DNA of 64,000 nt from Bacillus sp. ISL-34 (GCF_018613325.1 NZ_JAGGQJ010000002.1:186001-250000), one strand, 5' to 3'; numbered from the stretch's first letter, positions 1-8,587 are shown. The notes: generated by a model from the letters alone, not told the origin. Made by a program: numbers and translations.

Positions 1-658
1 TAGACCATTCGTGTGTAAAGTCCATTCTTCAATTGTATCAATATGATCATATTGAGTTTCCCTATTTATCCACCTTAGGTTTAAGGTTCTAGGATCACAC
101 GGGTTAGGCTTAAAAGATTCAGGAATAGCACCTGGTCCTTGTGTTCCAGCTACTGAATAATGAAGATAAAACAGACCGTTATAATAAAATTCGGGGTGAA
201 ACGCTAGCCCTAGCAATCCCCGTTCATCATATCCGCCACCAGAAACACCTAGTTTTAGGATTCGCGGGCGAATATCTAAAAAAGTCCTTATATCTCCATT
301 TCCTATGTAAAAGATCTCTCCTACCTGGGTTGCAATAAATAATTTTTCAATTGAGTCACCTGGAAGTATGGTTGTTTTCAAAACAGTAGGTAAATTTAAC
401 TTACTTGCAATGGGCTGTAAACCAACCGTAACTTTTATCAACTGACTTCGCATCCTTCCTATTGTTTTCTTTTATAAGAATATGATTAGTACTATCTATT
501 AGTACCAAATTAGCCCGGGGAATCTGATAAGGCATTGCACCACTTTCCGCACGAGCGTAATTAAACTGTAGGAGTGCGTTAGTTGAACTAAAATAAGTGG
601 AATTTTTTAGTTTTACGTCAGCCATAGTTGGAGTTATGACTCCATTTATTTGCTGCAA
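1..658 (-). pseudogene. PQQ-dependent sugar (sorbosone-type) dehydrogenase, frameshifted, cut by window edge
   Basis: Minus-strand reading contains YDERGLLGLAFHPEFYYNG and KLFIATQVGEIFYIG, both typical of the secreted glucose/sorbosone dehydrogenase beta-propeller family. Two frames are needed. An upstream frame (658 down to about 450, possible TTG start) reads through IPRANLVLIDSTNHILI; it then runs out of frame and stops at 401. The propeller sequence continues in the neighbouring frame from about 451 (MRSQLIKVTVGLQPIASKLN) off the left edge. An ATG at the switch could be an independent start, but AGGAAGG abuts it with no spacing. I therefore read one gene broken by a frameshift. The family assignment is by recognition; whether the upstream piece belongs to the same protein is inferred. 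Confidence 0.6.
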
Positions 659-996
659 TTGAAATAATTGAGTACAAGTTAAGTGATATATTACTGATTA
701 GCAGTTTGAGCCTGTATGGTGTTTCTATTGTTTGTATGATTATGGCTGTATAAAGGAAAGAAAAAATAAGATAAAAAACATGGTTTTGACTTCCATAAGG
801 CTAAATGACTTTGCGTTTCATGAAAATTACAAAGGCGCTGGCCGGTTTGGGAAAATTCTGAAAAATAAAAAATATATTATTGACTTATGTCTAAGTTGTT
901 ATGTATTATGTATACATAACACATATGGAGTTTTAGCCAATCATATAGATTCAAATTGTTCATATTGTAAAGACTTATCAAAAAGGACGGATTAAT
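659..996. other. Intergenic region upstream of the GntR gene
   Basis: AT-rich stretch with no convincing gene. An 87-codon plus-strand open frame (732-995) has no family resemblance and no good ribosome binding site. The region carries a TGTATACA-centred operator-like palindrome near its right end, listed separately. Confidence 0.6.
901..924. promoter_or_regulatory. GntR operator-like palindrome 1
   Basis: ATGTATTATGTATACATAAC followed by ACAT forms a near-perfect palindrome centred on TATGTATACATA, about 75 bases upstream of the GntR start. The same TGTATACA core recurs at 2019, 5993 and 8676. FCD-type GntR proteins bind short palindromes of this kind, so autoregulation by the adjacent gene is the simplest reading. 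Confidence 0.55.
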
Positions 997-1668
997 ATGG
1001 CAGGAATTCATTTAAAACCAATCGAAAAGGAAAAAACCACGCAAGATAAAGTTTATAAGCAAATAAAAAAAGCCATTTTATTTGGTGGTATTACCAGTGA
1101 TGAAATATTTACAGAAGTTCAATTAGCGGAAAGGTTAAATACTTCAAGGACGCCGGTAAGGGCAGCTATACAAGATTTGGTGAAGGAAGGATTGCTTGTT
1201 TCCATTCCAAGGAAGGGTTTAACGGTAAGAAAGATTACACCAGAGGAACAGGATGAAATCTTTTTACTAAGAAGTGCTATTGAAGTTGAATCGGTGAAAA
1301 AACTAACAAAAGAAATTACATCACCTGAACAACTGAGGTTACTTAAATTAATTCTGAAGCAACAAGAAGAAGCATTGCAAAATGATGATGCTATTAGTTT
1401 TATCAGGCTGGACCATGAATTTCATATCTCGCTGACAAGGCTAGCAAACTTCACCATAATAGAGCAAGTTTTGAACAATCTTCATAACCTTACTCAGCTT
1501 ATGGGTTTAAAAGCAGTCAGTAAACATGGGAGAATGAAAAATGTTTTAATGGAACATACTCAGATTATCCAAGCCTTAGAGGAGAAAAATCCCGAACTGG
1601 CTTCACAGGCGATTTTAAACCATTTAGAAAAAACAAAAGAAACATTAATTATTGTTGATAATTCCTGA
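997..1668 (+). CDS. GntR-family transcriptional regulator (FadR/FCD subfamily)
   Basis: 223 residues: a winged helix-turn-helix (about 15-80, with LAERLNTSRTPVRAAIQDL as recognition region) followed by an all-helical FCD ligand domain (about 90-215) with the usual Asp/His metal-ligand pattern (DHEFH). Length is normal for the family. AAGGACGG lies just before the ATG. It heads the monooxygenase cluster and is followed by a 468-base regulatory gap before the HpaB-like gene. Palindromes with a TGTATACA core lie in front of this gene, in front of the operon, and in front of the two decayed copies downstream, so it is probably the local repressor. The effector is unknown, perhaps the substrate or a ring-cleavage product. 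Confidence 0.88.
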   Translation: MAGIHLKPIEKEKTTQDKVYKQIKKAILFGGITSDEIFTEVQLAERLNTSRTPVRAAIQDLVKEGLLVSIPRKGLTVRKITPEEQDEIFLLRSAIEVESVKKLTKEITSPEQLRLLKLILKQQEEALQNDDAISFIRLDHEFHISLTRLANFTIIEQVLNNLHNLTQLMGLKAVSKHGRMKNVLMEHTQIIQALEEKNPELASQAILNHLEKTKETLIIVDNS

Positions 1669-1905
1669 TTTTCTATCAAATGCTTGAAGGGAGGGATTGC
1701 TCCTAGTAAAAGGCAGTTTACTAAACTCCGGGAATTAGAATAAACTTCAGCCTATGAAATTGATGATTTTTACTCAAGGTCAAACCAATTCTTTTTCACC
1801 TTTAGAGCAAAAGCCTTGTGAAAATTCTTCCGAATGCTTTTTCCTTGGTTTTTGCTTAGATAGTAAGCCATAGTGTTGGAAGATCCGTCTATAGTTCATT
1901 GCAAA

Positions 1906-1919
1906 TGAAAGCGTTTACC
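1906..1919 (+). promoter_or_regulatory. Putative cre (CcpA) site
   Basis: TGAAAGCGTTTACC matches the Bacillus cre consensus TGWAANCGNTNWCA at all but the last position. Its location upstream of a catabolic operon fits carbon catabolite repression. Confidence 0.5.
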
Positions 1920-2018
1920 CGTCGTTAATGTTCATAGGTAAAGAGTAAAGGATATGAAGGTCGATATGTCATGTCTTTACCTACCATAATTACATGATTG
2001 GAATTGGCAAAGCCTTTA

Positions 2019-2045
2019 ATGTATACATAATACATAATACACCAT
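2019..2045. promoter_or_regulatory. GntR operator-like palindrome 2
   Basis: ATGTATACAT followed by tandem ATAC/ACAT repeats, about 95-120 bases upstream of the HpaB-like gene. It shares the TGTATACA core with the sites at 901, 5993 and 8676. Confidence 0.5.
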
Positions 2046-2136
2046 ACACAATACAATTAAGGTTCGCCTGTTAAGCTGTTAAATCGTTTCTTGTTTTAGA
2101 ACATGTACTTATTCAAACATATAGGAGGAATCAGGT

Positions 2137-3603
2137 ATGGTTAGAACAGGTAAAGAATATTTACAGTCATTGAAAGATGATAGGGCAATCTATATAAATG
2201 GGGAACGAGTACAGGATGTTACGACCCACCCAGCTTTTACAGGAATTACAAATACCATCGCAGGCTTATACGATTTAGCATGGGATGAATCTCAGAATAT
2301 GATATACAAAACTGAGGACGGTACACTAGCAAATAAAATTTATATGATTCCAAGGAGTCAGGAAGAACTTAAAGAAAGAAGATTGGCGATTTCTAAATGG
2401 TCTGAAGCAACTTGTGGATTTGTCGGAAGAAGTCCTGAACACGTGGCCAGCTTTTTGGCTGCGTTTGCCAGCTCACCCGAAGTGTTTGATCGTGGAGGAG
2501 AAGGTTATGGAAATAATGTTTTGAATTTCTATAAACATGTGCGAGATGAGGATCTTTATGTAACATACGTAATTATTCCGCCACAAATTGATCGAAGTAA
2601 AGCAGCTCATGAGCAGGAAGATAAATTTCTCCCGGTTGGAGTGTACGAAGAAAGAGAGGACGGAATTATTGTTCGGGGTTCTCAAATGCTCGGTACTGCA
2701 TCAGCAGTATCAGATTACTTATTTGTAAGTTGCCTTACACCACTCAGACCTGGTGATGAAGATTATGCTTTGTCTTTTGTACTGCCGATTCATGCTAAAG
2801 GATTAAAATTTTATGCGAGGCCTGGTTATGCTGAAAAATCACCAAGCACGTTTGATTACCCATTGTCCTCTCGTTTTGATGAAAGTGATTCATTAGTTGT
2901 TTTTGACGATGTATTTATTCCTTGGCAAGATATTTTTGTTTACAAAAATATTGACATCGTGAGAGCCCAGTTCCATGAAACACCTGCTCACGTATTAGGC
3001 AATAATCAAGCGCAAATAAGATTTAGCACTAAATTGAAATTTTTGATTGGTGCTGCTCGAAAGGTTTCTGCTATGAATGGAATTGATAAAATCCCTTCAG
3101 TCCAAGAGAAATTAGGGGAACTTGCTTCTATTGCGGCTTCTGTAGAAGGTAATCTTTTAGCTTCTGAATATAATTGTATCATCGACAAAAACGGTGTGGC
3201 ACGACCGAATCCACGTTTTCTTTATGGTGTAGTGGGTCAACAGGAAACCATCTATGCTTCCACTATTAAAATCTTAAGGGAGCTATGCGGTGGAGGTGTT
3301 TTACAATTACCATCTTCATATAAAGAACTCATCAATCCTGAAACGAAAGATGATATGTATCAATATATACGTTCTACGGGAGTTGGGGCTGAGGAGAAAA
3401 TTAAACTATTTAAGTTAGTATGGGATATCATTGGTTCAGAATTCGGTGGCAGGCATCAACAGTATGAAATGTTCTATAATGGTGCACCCTTCGTCACGAA
3501 AGGCTTTTCATTTAGAAATTACGGCTATGATGAGCCAGTTCAAATGGTGGATAAATTTTTAGGAAGCTATTCTCTTCCCACTCAGGTGAAAGAACTAATA
3601 TAA
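2137..3603 (+). CDS. HpaB-family flavin-dependent monooxygenase, oxygenase component
   Basis: 488 residues spanning the whole 4-hydroxyphenylacetate 3-hydroxylase family: N-terminal domain (MVRTGKEYLQSL, about 5-275), then an acyl-CoA-dehydrogenase-like C-terminal helical domain (about 280-480). Such enzymes use reduced FAD from a separate reductase plus O2 to hydroxylate, or sometimes open, an aromatic ring in the cytoplasm. A matching flavin reductase (7208) and a FAD synthetase (6327) lie downstream. AGGAGGA precedes the ATG. It is first in an operon with an amidase, DUF2848 protein and cupin. The amide-hydrolysing neighbours argue for an N-heterocyclic or amide-bearing substrate rather than 4-hydroxyphenylacetate. 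Family call is firm, substrate unknown. Confidence 0.88.
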   Translation: MVRTGKEYLQSLKDDRAIYINGERVQDVTTHPAFTGITNTIAGLYDLAWDESQNMIYKTEDGTLANKIYMIPRSQEELKERRLAISKWSEATCGFVGRSPEHVASFLAAFASSPEVFDRGGEGYGNNVLNFYKHVRDEDLYVTYVIIPPQIDRSKAAHEQEDKFLPVGVYEEREDGIIVRGSQMLGTASAVSDYLFVSCLTPLRPGDEDYALSFVLPIHAKGLKFYARPGYAEKSPSTFDYPLSSRFDESDSLVVFDDVFIPWQDIFVYKNIDIVRAQFHETPAHVLGNNQAQIRFSTKLKFLIGAARKVSAMNGIDKIPSVQEKLGELASIAASVEGNLLASEYNCIIDKNGVARPNPRFLYGVVGQQETIYASTIKILRELCGGGVLQLPSSYKELINPETKDDMYQYIRSTGVGAEEKIKLFKLVWDIIGSEFGGRHQQYEMFYNGAPFVTKGFSFRNYGYDEPVQMVDKFLGSYSLPTQVKELI

Positions 3604-3631
3604 GAAATATAAAGAAAAGGATGTTGCAGAA

Positions 3632-4423
3632 ATGAAAATTGCATCAATACAATTAGAGATTAAAGATAGTGAATCTAAATCTGCTCGCATAGATCGTGTG
3701 GAGTCAATGATTGATGGATTAAAAGGACAAGATTTAATAGTTTTGCCTGAAACGTGGGCAACGGGGTACTTTTCATTTGATCGTTATATTGAAGAATCAG
3801 AAGAATTGAATGGGGATTTTGTACAACGATTCTCCTCAAAGGCCAAAGAAGTTCATTCATATATATTTGCAGGCAGTTTTATAGAAAAAAATAATGGAAA
3901 ATACTACAACACTAGTGTTCTATTTTCTCTTGATGGGACACTTATAGGCACCTATCGAAAAATGCATTTATTCCGTTATGGTTCAAAAGAAGGTCAAATA
4001 TTGACGAGAGGAAATGAAACAACTGTTGTAGATACAGAATTCGGGAAAGTTGGCTTATCAACTTGCTATGATTTGCGATTTCCTGAATTGTATCGTGCAG
4101 AAGTGGATTTAGGAGCAGAATTACTTCTTGTTACATCTGCCTGGCCGCATAGAAGGCTGGAGCATTGGAAATTATTCAATTCAGTCCGAGCATTGGAAAA
4201 CCAGTGTTTCTTGATTTCAAGTAATTGCGTCGGTAATACTAATGACGTCCTTTTAGCTGGCCATAGTCAAGTGGTTGACCCATGGGGGATTGTTGTGGCT
4301 GCTGGAGGAGATGAAGAAACTATTATTAAAACAGAGATTGATCCATCTCAGGTTACTAAAATTCGTGATGTATTCCCTAATTTGAAGCACCGAGTTTTAG
4401 ATAGACAGGAGGAATTCAGTTGA
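3632..4423 (+). CDS. Nitrilase-superfamily carbon-nitrogen hydrolase (amidase 1)
   Basis: 263 residues with the complete catalytic triad: Glu40 in VLPETWATGYF, Lys110 in TYRKMHLF and Cys145 in LSTCYDLRFPE. The Cys-Tyr-Asp-Xxx-Arg-Phe-Pro-Glu context is that of omega-amidase/carbamoylase-type branches, which hydrolyse amides rather than nitriles. Length is normal. It follows the monooxygenase by 28 bases and overlaps the next start by four bases (TTGA), so it is cotranscribed. Likely role: removing an amide or formamide nitrogen from the ring-opened product. It is one of three nitrilase paralogues in the first 16 kb. Confidence 0.88.
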   Translation: MKIASIQLEIKDSESKSARIDRVESMIDGLKGQDLIVLPETWATGYFSFDRYIEESEELNGDFVQRFSSKAKEVHSYIFAGSFIEKNNGKYYNTSVLFSLDGTLIGTYRKMHLFRYGSKEGQILTRGNETTVVDTEFGKVGLSTCYDLRFPELYRAEVDLGAELLLVTSAWPHRRLEHWKLFNSVRALENQCFLISSNCVGNTNDVLLAGHSQVVDPWGIVVAAGGDEETIIKTEIDPSQVTKIRDVFPNLKHRVLDRQEEFS

Positions 4424-5097
4424 TAAACATTAATGTTTGTGGAAGAAATATTGTCGCAGACCCTAAACGATTACTTATTGCCGGCTATACGGGAAAAGAC
4501 CAGGAATCTGTAAAAAAACATATTGATGAATTGAAGGAGATCGGCGTTCCAGCTCCTCCACAAGTTCCGATGATTTACGATCTTTCAACAAATCTTATTA
4601 CGACCAGTAACTCAATTTCAGTTATTCAAGAAAGTAGCAGCGGAGAAGCAGAAGTGGTCATCATGAAAATTGAAGGGAAATGGTATTTAGGACTAGGCAG
4701 TGATCACACGGACCGCGGGCTTGAAAAAGTGTCTATTCAGAAATCCAAACAAGTATGCAGCAAGCCTATTTCAACACAATTTTGGTCCTTGGATGACGTA
4801 AAAGATCGATGGGATGACATTGAAATGAGAAGCTGGATGATTGTTGATGGGGTGAAAAAAGAGTACCAAACAGGCAAACTAGGAGAATTCCTGCATCCTG
4901 AAGAATTGCTCAAAATTATCGAGGAACGTGGATATGATAGTGAGAATATGATTGTGTTTTGCGGAACATTACCGATTAAAAATGGTGAATTTATTTATGG
5001 GGAAGCATTTTCAGCAGAATTATATGATCGTTTAACAAATAACAAAATTCAATTGAATTATCAAGTTCATATTTTAACGGATGCGGAGGTAGTTTGA
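4420..5097 (+). CDS. DUF2848 family protein
   Basis: 225 residues. I recognise it as DUF2848 from the central GLGSDHTDRGLE motif and the following SKQVCSKP; the biochemical role is not established. The start is TTG overlapping the upstream stop by four bases, with AGGAGG ideally placed before it. It is the third gene of the oxygenase-amidase operon and lies one base before the tandem cupin gene, so it probably acts on an intermediate of the same pathway. No signal peptide or membrane segment is visible. Confidence 0.7.
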   Translation: MININVCGRNIVADPKRLLIAGYTGKDQESVKKHIDELKEIGVPAPPQVPMIYDLSTNLITTSNSISVIQESSSGEAEVVIMKIEGKWYLGLGSDHTDRGLEKVSIQKSKQVCSKPISTQFWSLDDVKDRWDDIEMRSWMIVDGVKKEYQTGKLGEFLHPEELLKIIEERGYDSENMIVFCGTLPIKNGEFIYGEAFSAELYDRLTNNKIQLNYQVHILTDAEVV

Positions 5098-5098
5098 C

Positions 5099-5815
5099 AT
5101 GGAAAAATCAAAAATAGAAATTGATAGAAAACCAGAAATTGAATTTGTTGAGTATAAAACCTTTGAGGCTGTTCCTTCAAAAACTGTAGAAGGTGCATCT
5201 CAACGAATTATTGCGCAGATTCCAGATACTAATGTAGCAACTCGCATTCTTGAACTAGAGGCAGGTACTGATACATCCCCAGATGGAGTGCAAGTCCATG
5301 ATTTTTGGGAAGAATTATATATTATTGAAGGATCCTTAATTGATTTACGTCTAAATGAGGAATTTACAGCAGGAATGGTTGCTTGCCGTCCTCCAGGGAT
5401 GGAGCATGGACCATGGAAATCGCCTAATGGTTGCAGGATTTTCGAAGTTCGCTATTATGCAGATCAGAAAAAGGAAGAACATGAATTTGTCGATCATAAC
5501 ACTTTTGAAGCGCAGCCTTTTAGTAAGGTTAAGAGCCTTTCTGAAAGAATCATAGCTTCTGACCCTACTACAGGAGTTGCTACAAGAATTCTTCAAAACG
5601 GTCCAGGGACAGATACCTCGCCTAATGGAGTGCAAGTCCATGATTTTTGGGAAGAATTATATATTATTGAAGGATCTTTAATCGATTTACGACTAAACGA
5701 GGAATTTACAGCAGGAATGGTTGCTTGCCGTCCTCCCGGGATGGAGCATGGACCGTGGAAATCACCAGATGGCTGTAAGATTTTCGAGGTCCGTTACTAC
5801 TCCAAGGAACAATGA
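5099..5815 (+). CDS. Tandem-duplicated cupin (two nearly identical domains)
   Basis: 238 residues made of two cupin domains offset by 114 residues. Each has VQVHDFWEELYIIEGSLIDL and a PPGMEHGPWKSP motif with potential metal ligands (His67, Glu71/72 and His103; repeated at His181 and His217). At DNA level 5286-5422 and 5628-5764 are almost identical, while the flanks of each domain differ more, so the duplication is recent or kept uniform by gene conversion. Cupins of this type serve as small-molecule isomerases, dioxygenases or lyases. It is the last gene of the operon. A third, decayed copy lies at 6148-6294. Confidence 0.8.
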   Translation: MEKSKIEIDRKPEIEFVEYKTFEAVPSKTVEGASQRIIAQIPDTNVATRILELEAGTDTSPDGVQVHDFWEELYIIEGSLIDLRLNEEFTAGMVACRPPGMEHGPWKSPNGCRIFEVRYYADQKKEEHEFVDHNTFEAQPFSKVKSLSERIIASDPTTGVATRILQNGPGTDTSPNGVQVHDFWEELYIIEGSLIDLRLNEEFTAGMVACRPPGMEHGPWKSPDGCKIFEVRYYSKEQ

Positions 5816-5992
5816 ACAGGTATGTAATGGGATCGTGCATTCCTATAAGAATTTGGTAATCCATCAAATGGCTTCTCGTGACATCAAACAACGAGGAGCC
5901 TTTTATCTCTGATACATTCTTACGCAGGAGCCAAATGCTGAATGCTCAAATTGATAATTGGATGATCTCAGGAAGTGAGTATTTTGAATATT

Positions 5993-6030
5993 CTGTGTAA
6001 TGAATTGTGTATACAGAATTCATTACACAG
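5993..6030. promoter_or_regulatory. GntR operator-like palindrome 3 (perfect 14-base arms)
   Basis: CTGTGTAATGAATT and its exact reverse complement AATTCATTACACAG flank GTGTATACAG. It is the most extended of the four TGTATACA-centred palindromes. It lies immediately upstream of decayed amidase and cupin fragments, as if it were the operator of a lost operon copy that may now drive the FAD synthetase and flavin reductase genes. Confidence 0.65.
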
Positions 6031-6063
6031 AAAAGGATAAGGAAATGTAAGTGACTAGATCAG

Positions 6064-6108
6064 TTGAAGGATAAGAATTTGATTCTCTTGCCTGAAATAT
6101 GTGCTTAT
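6064..6108 (+). pseudogene. Amidase (nitrilase-superfamily) N-terminal remnant
   Basis: The frame from 6064 reads LKDKNLILLPEICAYD. It aligns with LKGQDLIVLPETWATGY of the intact amidase at 3632, including the catalytic-Glu motif LPE. No open frame continues on either side. I read it as the last recognisable piece of a duplicated amidase gene. Confidence 0.55.
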
Positions 6109-6147
6109 GATACTTCACCATGTGTACTAACTTGGAATCTTTAACTA

Positions 6148-6315
6148 TGGAGTGCGCATTCATGATTATTGGAAAGTTCAATTTTTGACTTAGAATTACC
6201 TACAGGAATGCTTGATGTCCGTCCATCGGGAACGAAACATGATTCTTGGAAGTTACCAAACGGATGCAAGGTTTTTGAGGTCCAGTATTACATAAATTAT
6301 CTTGATGACGGAGAA
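6148..6315 (+). pseudogene. Decayed third cupin copy
   Basis: GVRIHDYWK (from 6150) breaks at a stop, then DLELPTGMLDVRPSG and THD/SWKLPNGCKVFEVQYY-like sequence continue to about 6294. They align in order with GVQVHDFWEE, the DLRLNEEF region and the RPPGMEHGPWKSPNGC region of the intact tandem cupin. Frameshift and stop codons make it nonfunctional. It sits 15-30 bases before the FAD synthetase start. Confidence 0.7.
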
Positions 6316-6326
6316 GGTGAAGCAGG

Positions 6327-7211
6327 TTGGAAGTTTTCCATTTAGTACATCCACTAAAGGAATCCCGGTATCCAAGGGAACCCCACGTAATGGCATTAGG
6401 TTTTTTTGACGGTGTCCATTTAGGTCATCAATCTTTGTTAAAGAAGACCAAGAGAATAGCCGAAAAGGACAATCTTAAATTCACGGTGATGACCTTCGAT
6501 CCACATCCAAATGATGTAATCAAATTGGAGAAAGATTGGAGATATTTAACTCCCCTAGCTTTAAAGATTGAAAGACTGGCAGCCATTGGAGTGGACAAGC
6601 TTTTTGTCATAAAGTTTAATTTATCATTTGCTTCCCTTTTGCCATCTGATTTTATTAAACAATATGTTTTAGGTCTTCAAGCTAAACACATAGTGGTAGG
6701 ATTTGACTTTACCTTTGGTAATAAAGCTCAGGGGACTGCTGATTATTTGCAAAAAATGAGCAAAAACAACCCTTTTGATGTAACCGTCATTTCAAAACAG
6801 GTACATAATGACGAAAAAATAAGTTCAACCTTAATTAGGAAAATAGTAAGGGACGGAGATGTCCACCTTGTTCCCTACTATATGGGACATCATTTTCAAA
6901 TTAAAGGGGTCGTTTATAGTTCAAATAGACATAAACACGAGAAAAAGAAAAATATGGAAATCTATACCGGAAATAAGTATATCCTGCCTGCACCAGGTGT
7001 ATATAGTGTAGAAATCAAAAACCGGAACAGAACTTGTCATGGGTTATTTATAAGATATGGGTCCAGCAGGAGAAATGATGAAATAAGCGGTCAAATTATA
7101 GAAATGCTGAAGGGAGGTGTTGTGGAAGAAGTGACAGTTAAATTTTTAAAACAGATACATTTTGAGTCAGAGTCTCAGTGCAGTTCAAATTTTAAGGAGG
7201 TTATGAAATGA
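6327..7211 (+). CDS. FAD synthetase (RibF/RibC-like), dedicated cluster copy
   Basis: 294 residues. The N-terminal nucleotidyltransferase domain (about 15-185) is clear: GFFDGVHLGHQ, TFDPHP, VVGFDFTFG and the STLIRK motif. The following riboflavin-kinase-like part is short and lacks the usual kinase signature, so this may be an FMN adenylyltransferase only. It would raise FAD supply for the HpaB-type oxygenase. Start is TTG with GGAGAAGG upstream. The end overlaps the flavin reductase start (ATGA), so the two are translationally coupled. A housekeeping bifunctional copy is expected elsewhere in the genome. Confidence 0.82.
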   Translation: MEVFHLVHPLKESRYPREPHVMALGFFDGVHLGHQSLLKKTKRIAEKDNLKFTVMTFDPHPNDVIKLEKDWRYLTPLALKIERLAAIGVDKLFVIKFNLSFASLLPSDFIKQYVLGLQAKHIVVGFDFTFGNKAQGTADYLQKMSKNNPFDVTVISKQVHNDEKISSTLIRKIVRDGDVHLVPYYMGHHFQIKGVVYSSNRHKHEKKKNMEIYTGNKYILPAPGVYSVEIKNRNRTCHGLFIRYGSSRRNDEISGQIIEMLKGGVVEEVTVKFLKQIHFESESQCSSNFKEVMK

Positions 7212-7672
7212 TGGATGATAGAAATTTTAGAAATGCGATGGGGAAATTTGCTACAGGAGTAACAGTCATTACAACACTTTTAGAGGATGAAGCACATGGT
7301 ATGACGGCGAATGCATTTATGTCAGTTTCCCTTAACCCAAGATTGGTTTTAATATCCATAGGCGAAAATGCTAAAATGCTAGATAAAATTAATGAATCTG
7401 GAAAATTTGCTGTAAATATATTGTCAGATGCTCAAAAAGAGTTATCCATGCATTTTGCGGGGCAGATTAAAGTAAAACGTCAGATTGAATTTGGTTGGAT
7501 AAATGAACTGCCGATAATAAAAAATGCTTTAGCAAACATCGTATGTAAGGTCCATAGTAAACAAATAGCTGGGGACCATATACTCTTTATAGGAGAAGTG
7601 ACGGAACTCGTCATTAACGAAGGGGCACCACTAGCCTTCTATGAAGGGAAATACGGCAAAATACTCAGCTAA
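7208..7672 (+). CDS. Flavin reductase (HpaC-like) of the two-component monooxygenase
   Basis: 154 residues covering the flavin_reductase (FMN-binding split barrel) domain: RNAMGKFATGVTVITT at the start, GMTANAFMSVSLNPRLVLIS in the middle, a HFAGQ motif, and GDHILFIGEVTEL near the end. These enzymes reduce free flavin with NAD(P)H and pass it to the oxygenase by diffusion. The ATG overlaps the FAD synthetase stop, preceded by AAGGAGG. FAD synthesis, FAD reduction and FAD use are thus encoded together. A decayed second copy lies at about 8790-8960. Confidence 0.88.
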   Translation: MMDDRNFRNAMGKFATGVTVITTLLEDEAHGMTANAFMSVSLNPRLVLISIGENAKMLDKINESGKFAVNILSDAQKELSMHFAGQIKVKRQIEFGWINELPIIKNALANIVCKVHSKQIAGDHILFIGEVTELVINEGAPLAFYEGKYGKILS

Positions 7673-7819
7673 CGGTTTATGGCAGGATTATTGTTGGAGT
7701 TTGATAGTTAAAGTTGTGTGGAAAGGTTTGAATCCCAACGTGGAGCGTACTAGTTTTCTTAATAGACCGTAAAGCTTTCTTGAAAAAGCGCGTCTTGTTT
7801 TGTTAAGGAGGGGAAACTC

Positions 7820-8587
7820 ATGCAAAATAAGACAGTCGTCAGATCAATGGATATCCTTAATCTTTTCTTGACGCATTCAAAGCTAAGTTTTAATGAAATC
7901 GTGCATTTTTCAGGGATACCTAAAACATCTGTTTATCGAATGGTAATGTCACTTGAAGAGATGGGTCTTCTCGACAAAGATAGAGATGGAAAGTATTCAC
8001 TTGGCCTGTTATTTCTTCGGTTTGGCCATTTAGTAGCCGCACGCCTCGATATTCGGGAGGTAGCTTTGCCGATTATGCAAAAACTTCATGATAAGGTAGG
8101 GGAAGCTGTTAATCTCCTCGTACAAGATGGCAATGAGGCAATCTGTATCGAAAAACTGGATACAAAACAGCATGTAAGGCTTTATACGGCAATTGGCCGG
8201 AGAACACCGCTTTATGCGGGAGCGTGTTCTCGTGTCATTCTCGCTTTTCAGCCGCAGTATGAGCGGGAACAATATTTAGAGCAAATCGAATTGAAGCCGA
8301 TCGCATCTGGAACGATTACAGATAAAGAGAGACTTCGTATTCTTCTAGAAGAATCTCAAAAAACGGGATTTACGGCCAGTCACTCGGAACTTGAAAATTA
8401 TATATCTGCAGTAGCCGCTCCTATTTTTAATAACAAAGGATATATCATAGCGGGCATCAGTGTTTCTGGTCTTGAGGTGAATTACCAAAAGGATTTGCTG
8501 CCTCCATTGGTTGAAAAGGTTAAGGGTGCAGCACTCGAGATTTCACGGGAATTTGGATATACCGATAAATGTCTTTGCTTAGGCTGA
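7820..8587 (+). CDS. IclR-family transcriptional regulator
   Basis: 255 residues: N-terminal winged helix (about 1-65, with FSGIPKTSVYRMVMSLEEMG) and C-terminal effector-binding domain (about 75-245, including AIGRRTPLYAGACSR and the VAAPIFNNKGYIIAGISVSG signature). Length is typical. Preceded by AAGGAGGGG. It stands alone between the flavin reductase gene and a decayed copy of it, and probably co-regulates the cluster with the GntR protein. It is distinct from the IclR protein at 29172. Confidence 0.88.
   Translation: MQNKTVVRSMDILNLFLTHSKLSFNEIVHFSGIPKTSVYRMVMSLEEMGLLDKDRDGKYSLGLLFLRFGHLVAARLDIREVALPIMQKLHDKVGEAVNLLVQDGNEAICIEKLDTKQHVRLYTAIGRRTPLYAGACSRVILAFQPQYEREQYLEQIELKPIASGTITDKERLRILLEESQKTGFTASHSELENYISAVAAPIFNNKGYIIAGISVSGLEVNYQKDLLPPLVEKVKGAALEISREFGYTDKCLCLG

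Larger units (their letters stand above)
1669..2136. other. Regulatory intergenic region before the monooxygenase operon
   Basis: 468 bases without a gene. It holds a cre-like site (1906) and an operator-like ATGTATACAT with adjacent repeats of ATACATAATAC (2019-2045). No tRNA or riboswitch structure was recognised. Confidence 0.6.

Noticed and set aside
732..995. 87-codon plus-strand open frame before the GntR gene
   Set aside because: No family resemblance, poor ribosome binding site, and it overlaps the operator-like palindrome at 901.
2137..3603. Naming the oxygenase hpaB (4-hydroxyphenylacetate 3-monooxygenase)
   Set aside because: The rest of the homoprotocatechuate pathway is absent and the neighbours act on C-N bonds, so the family name is safer than the specific gene name.
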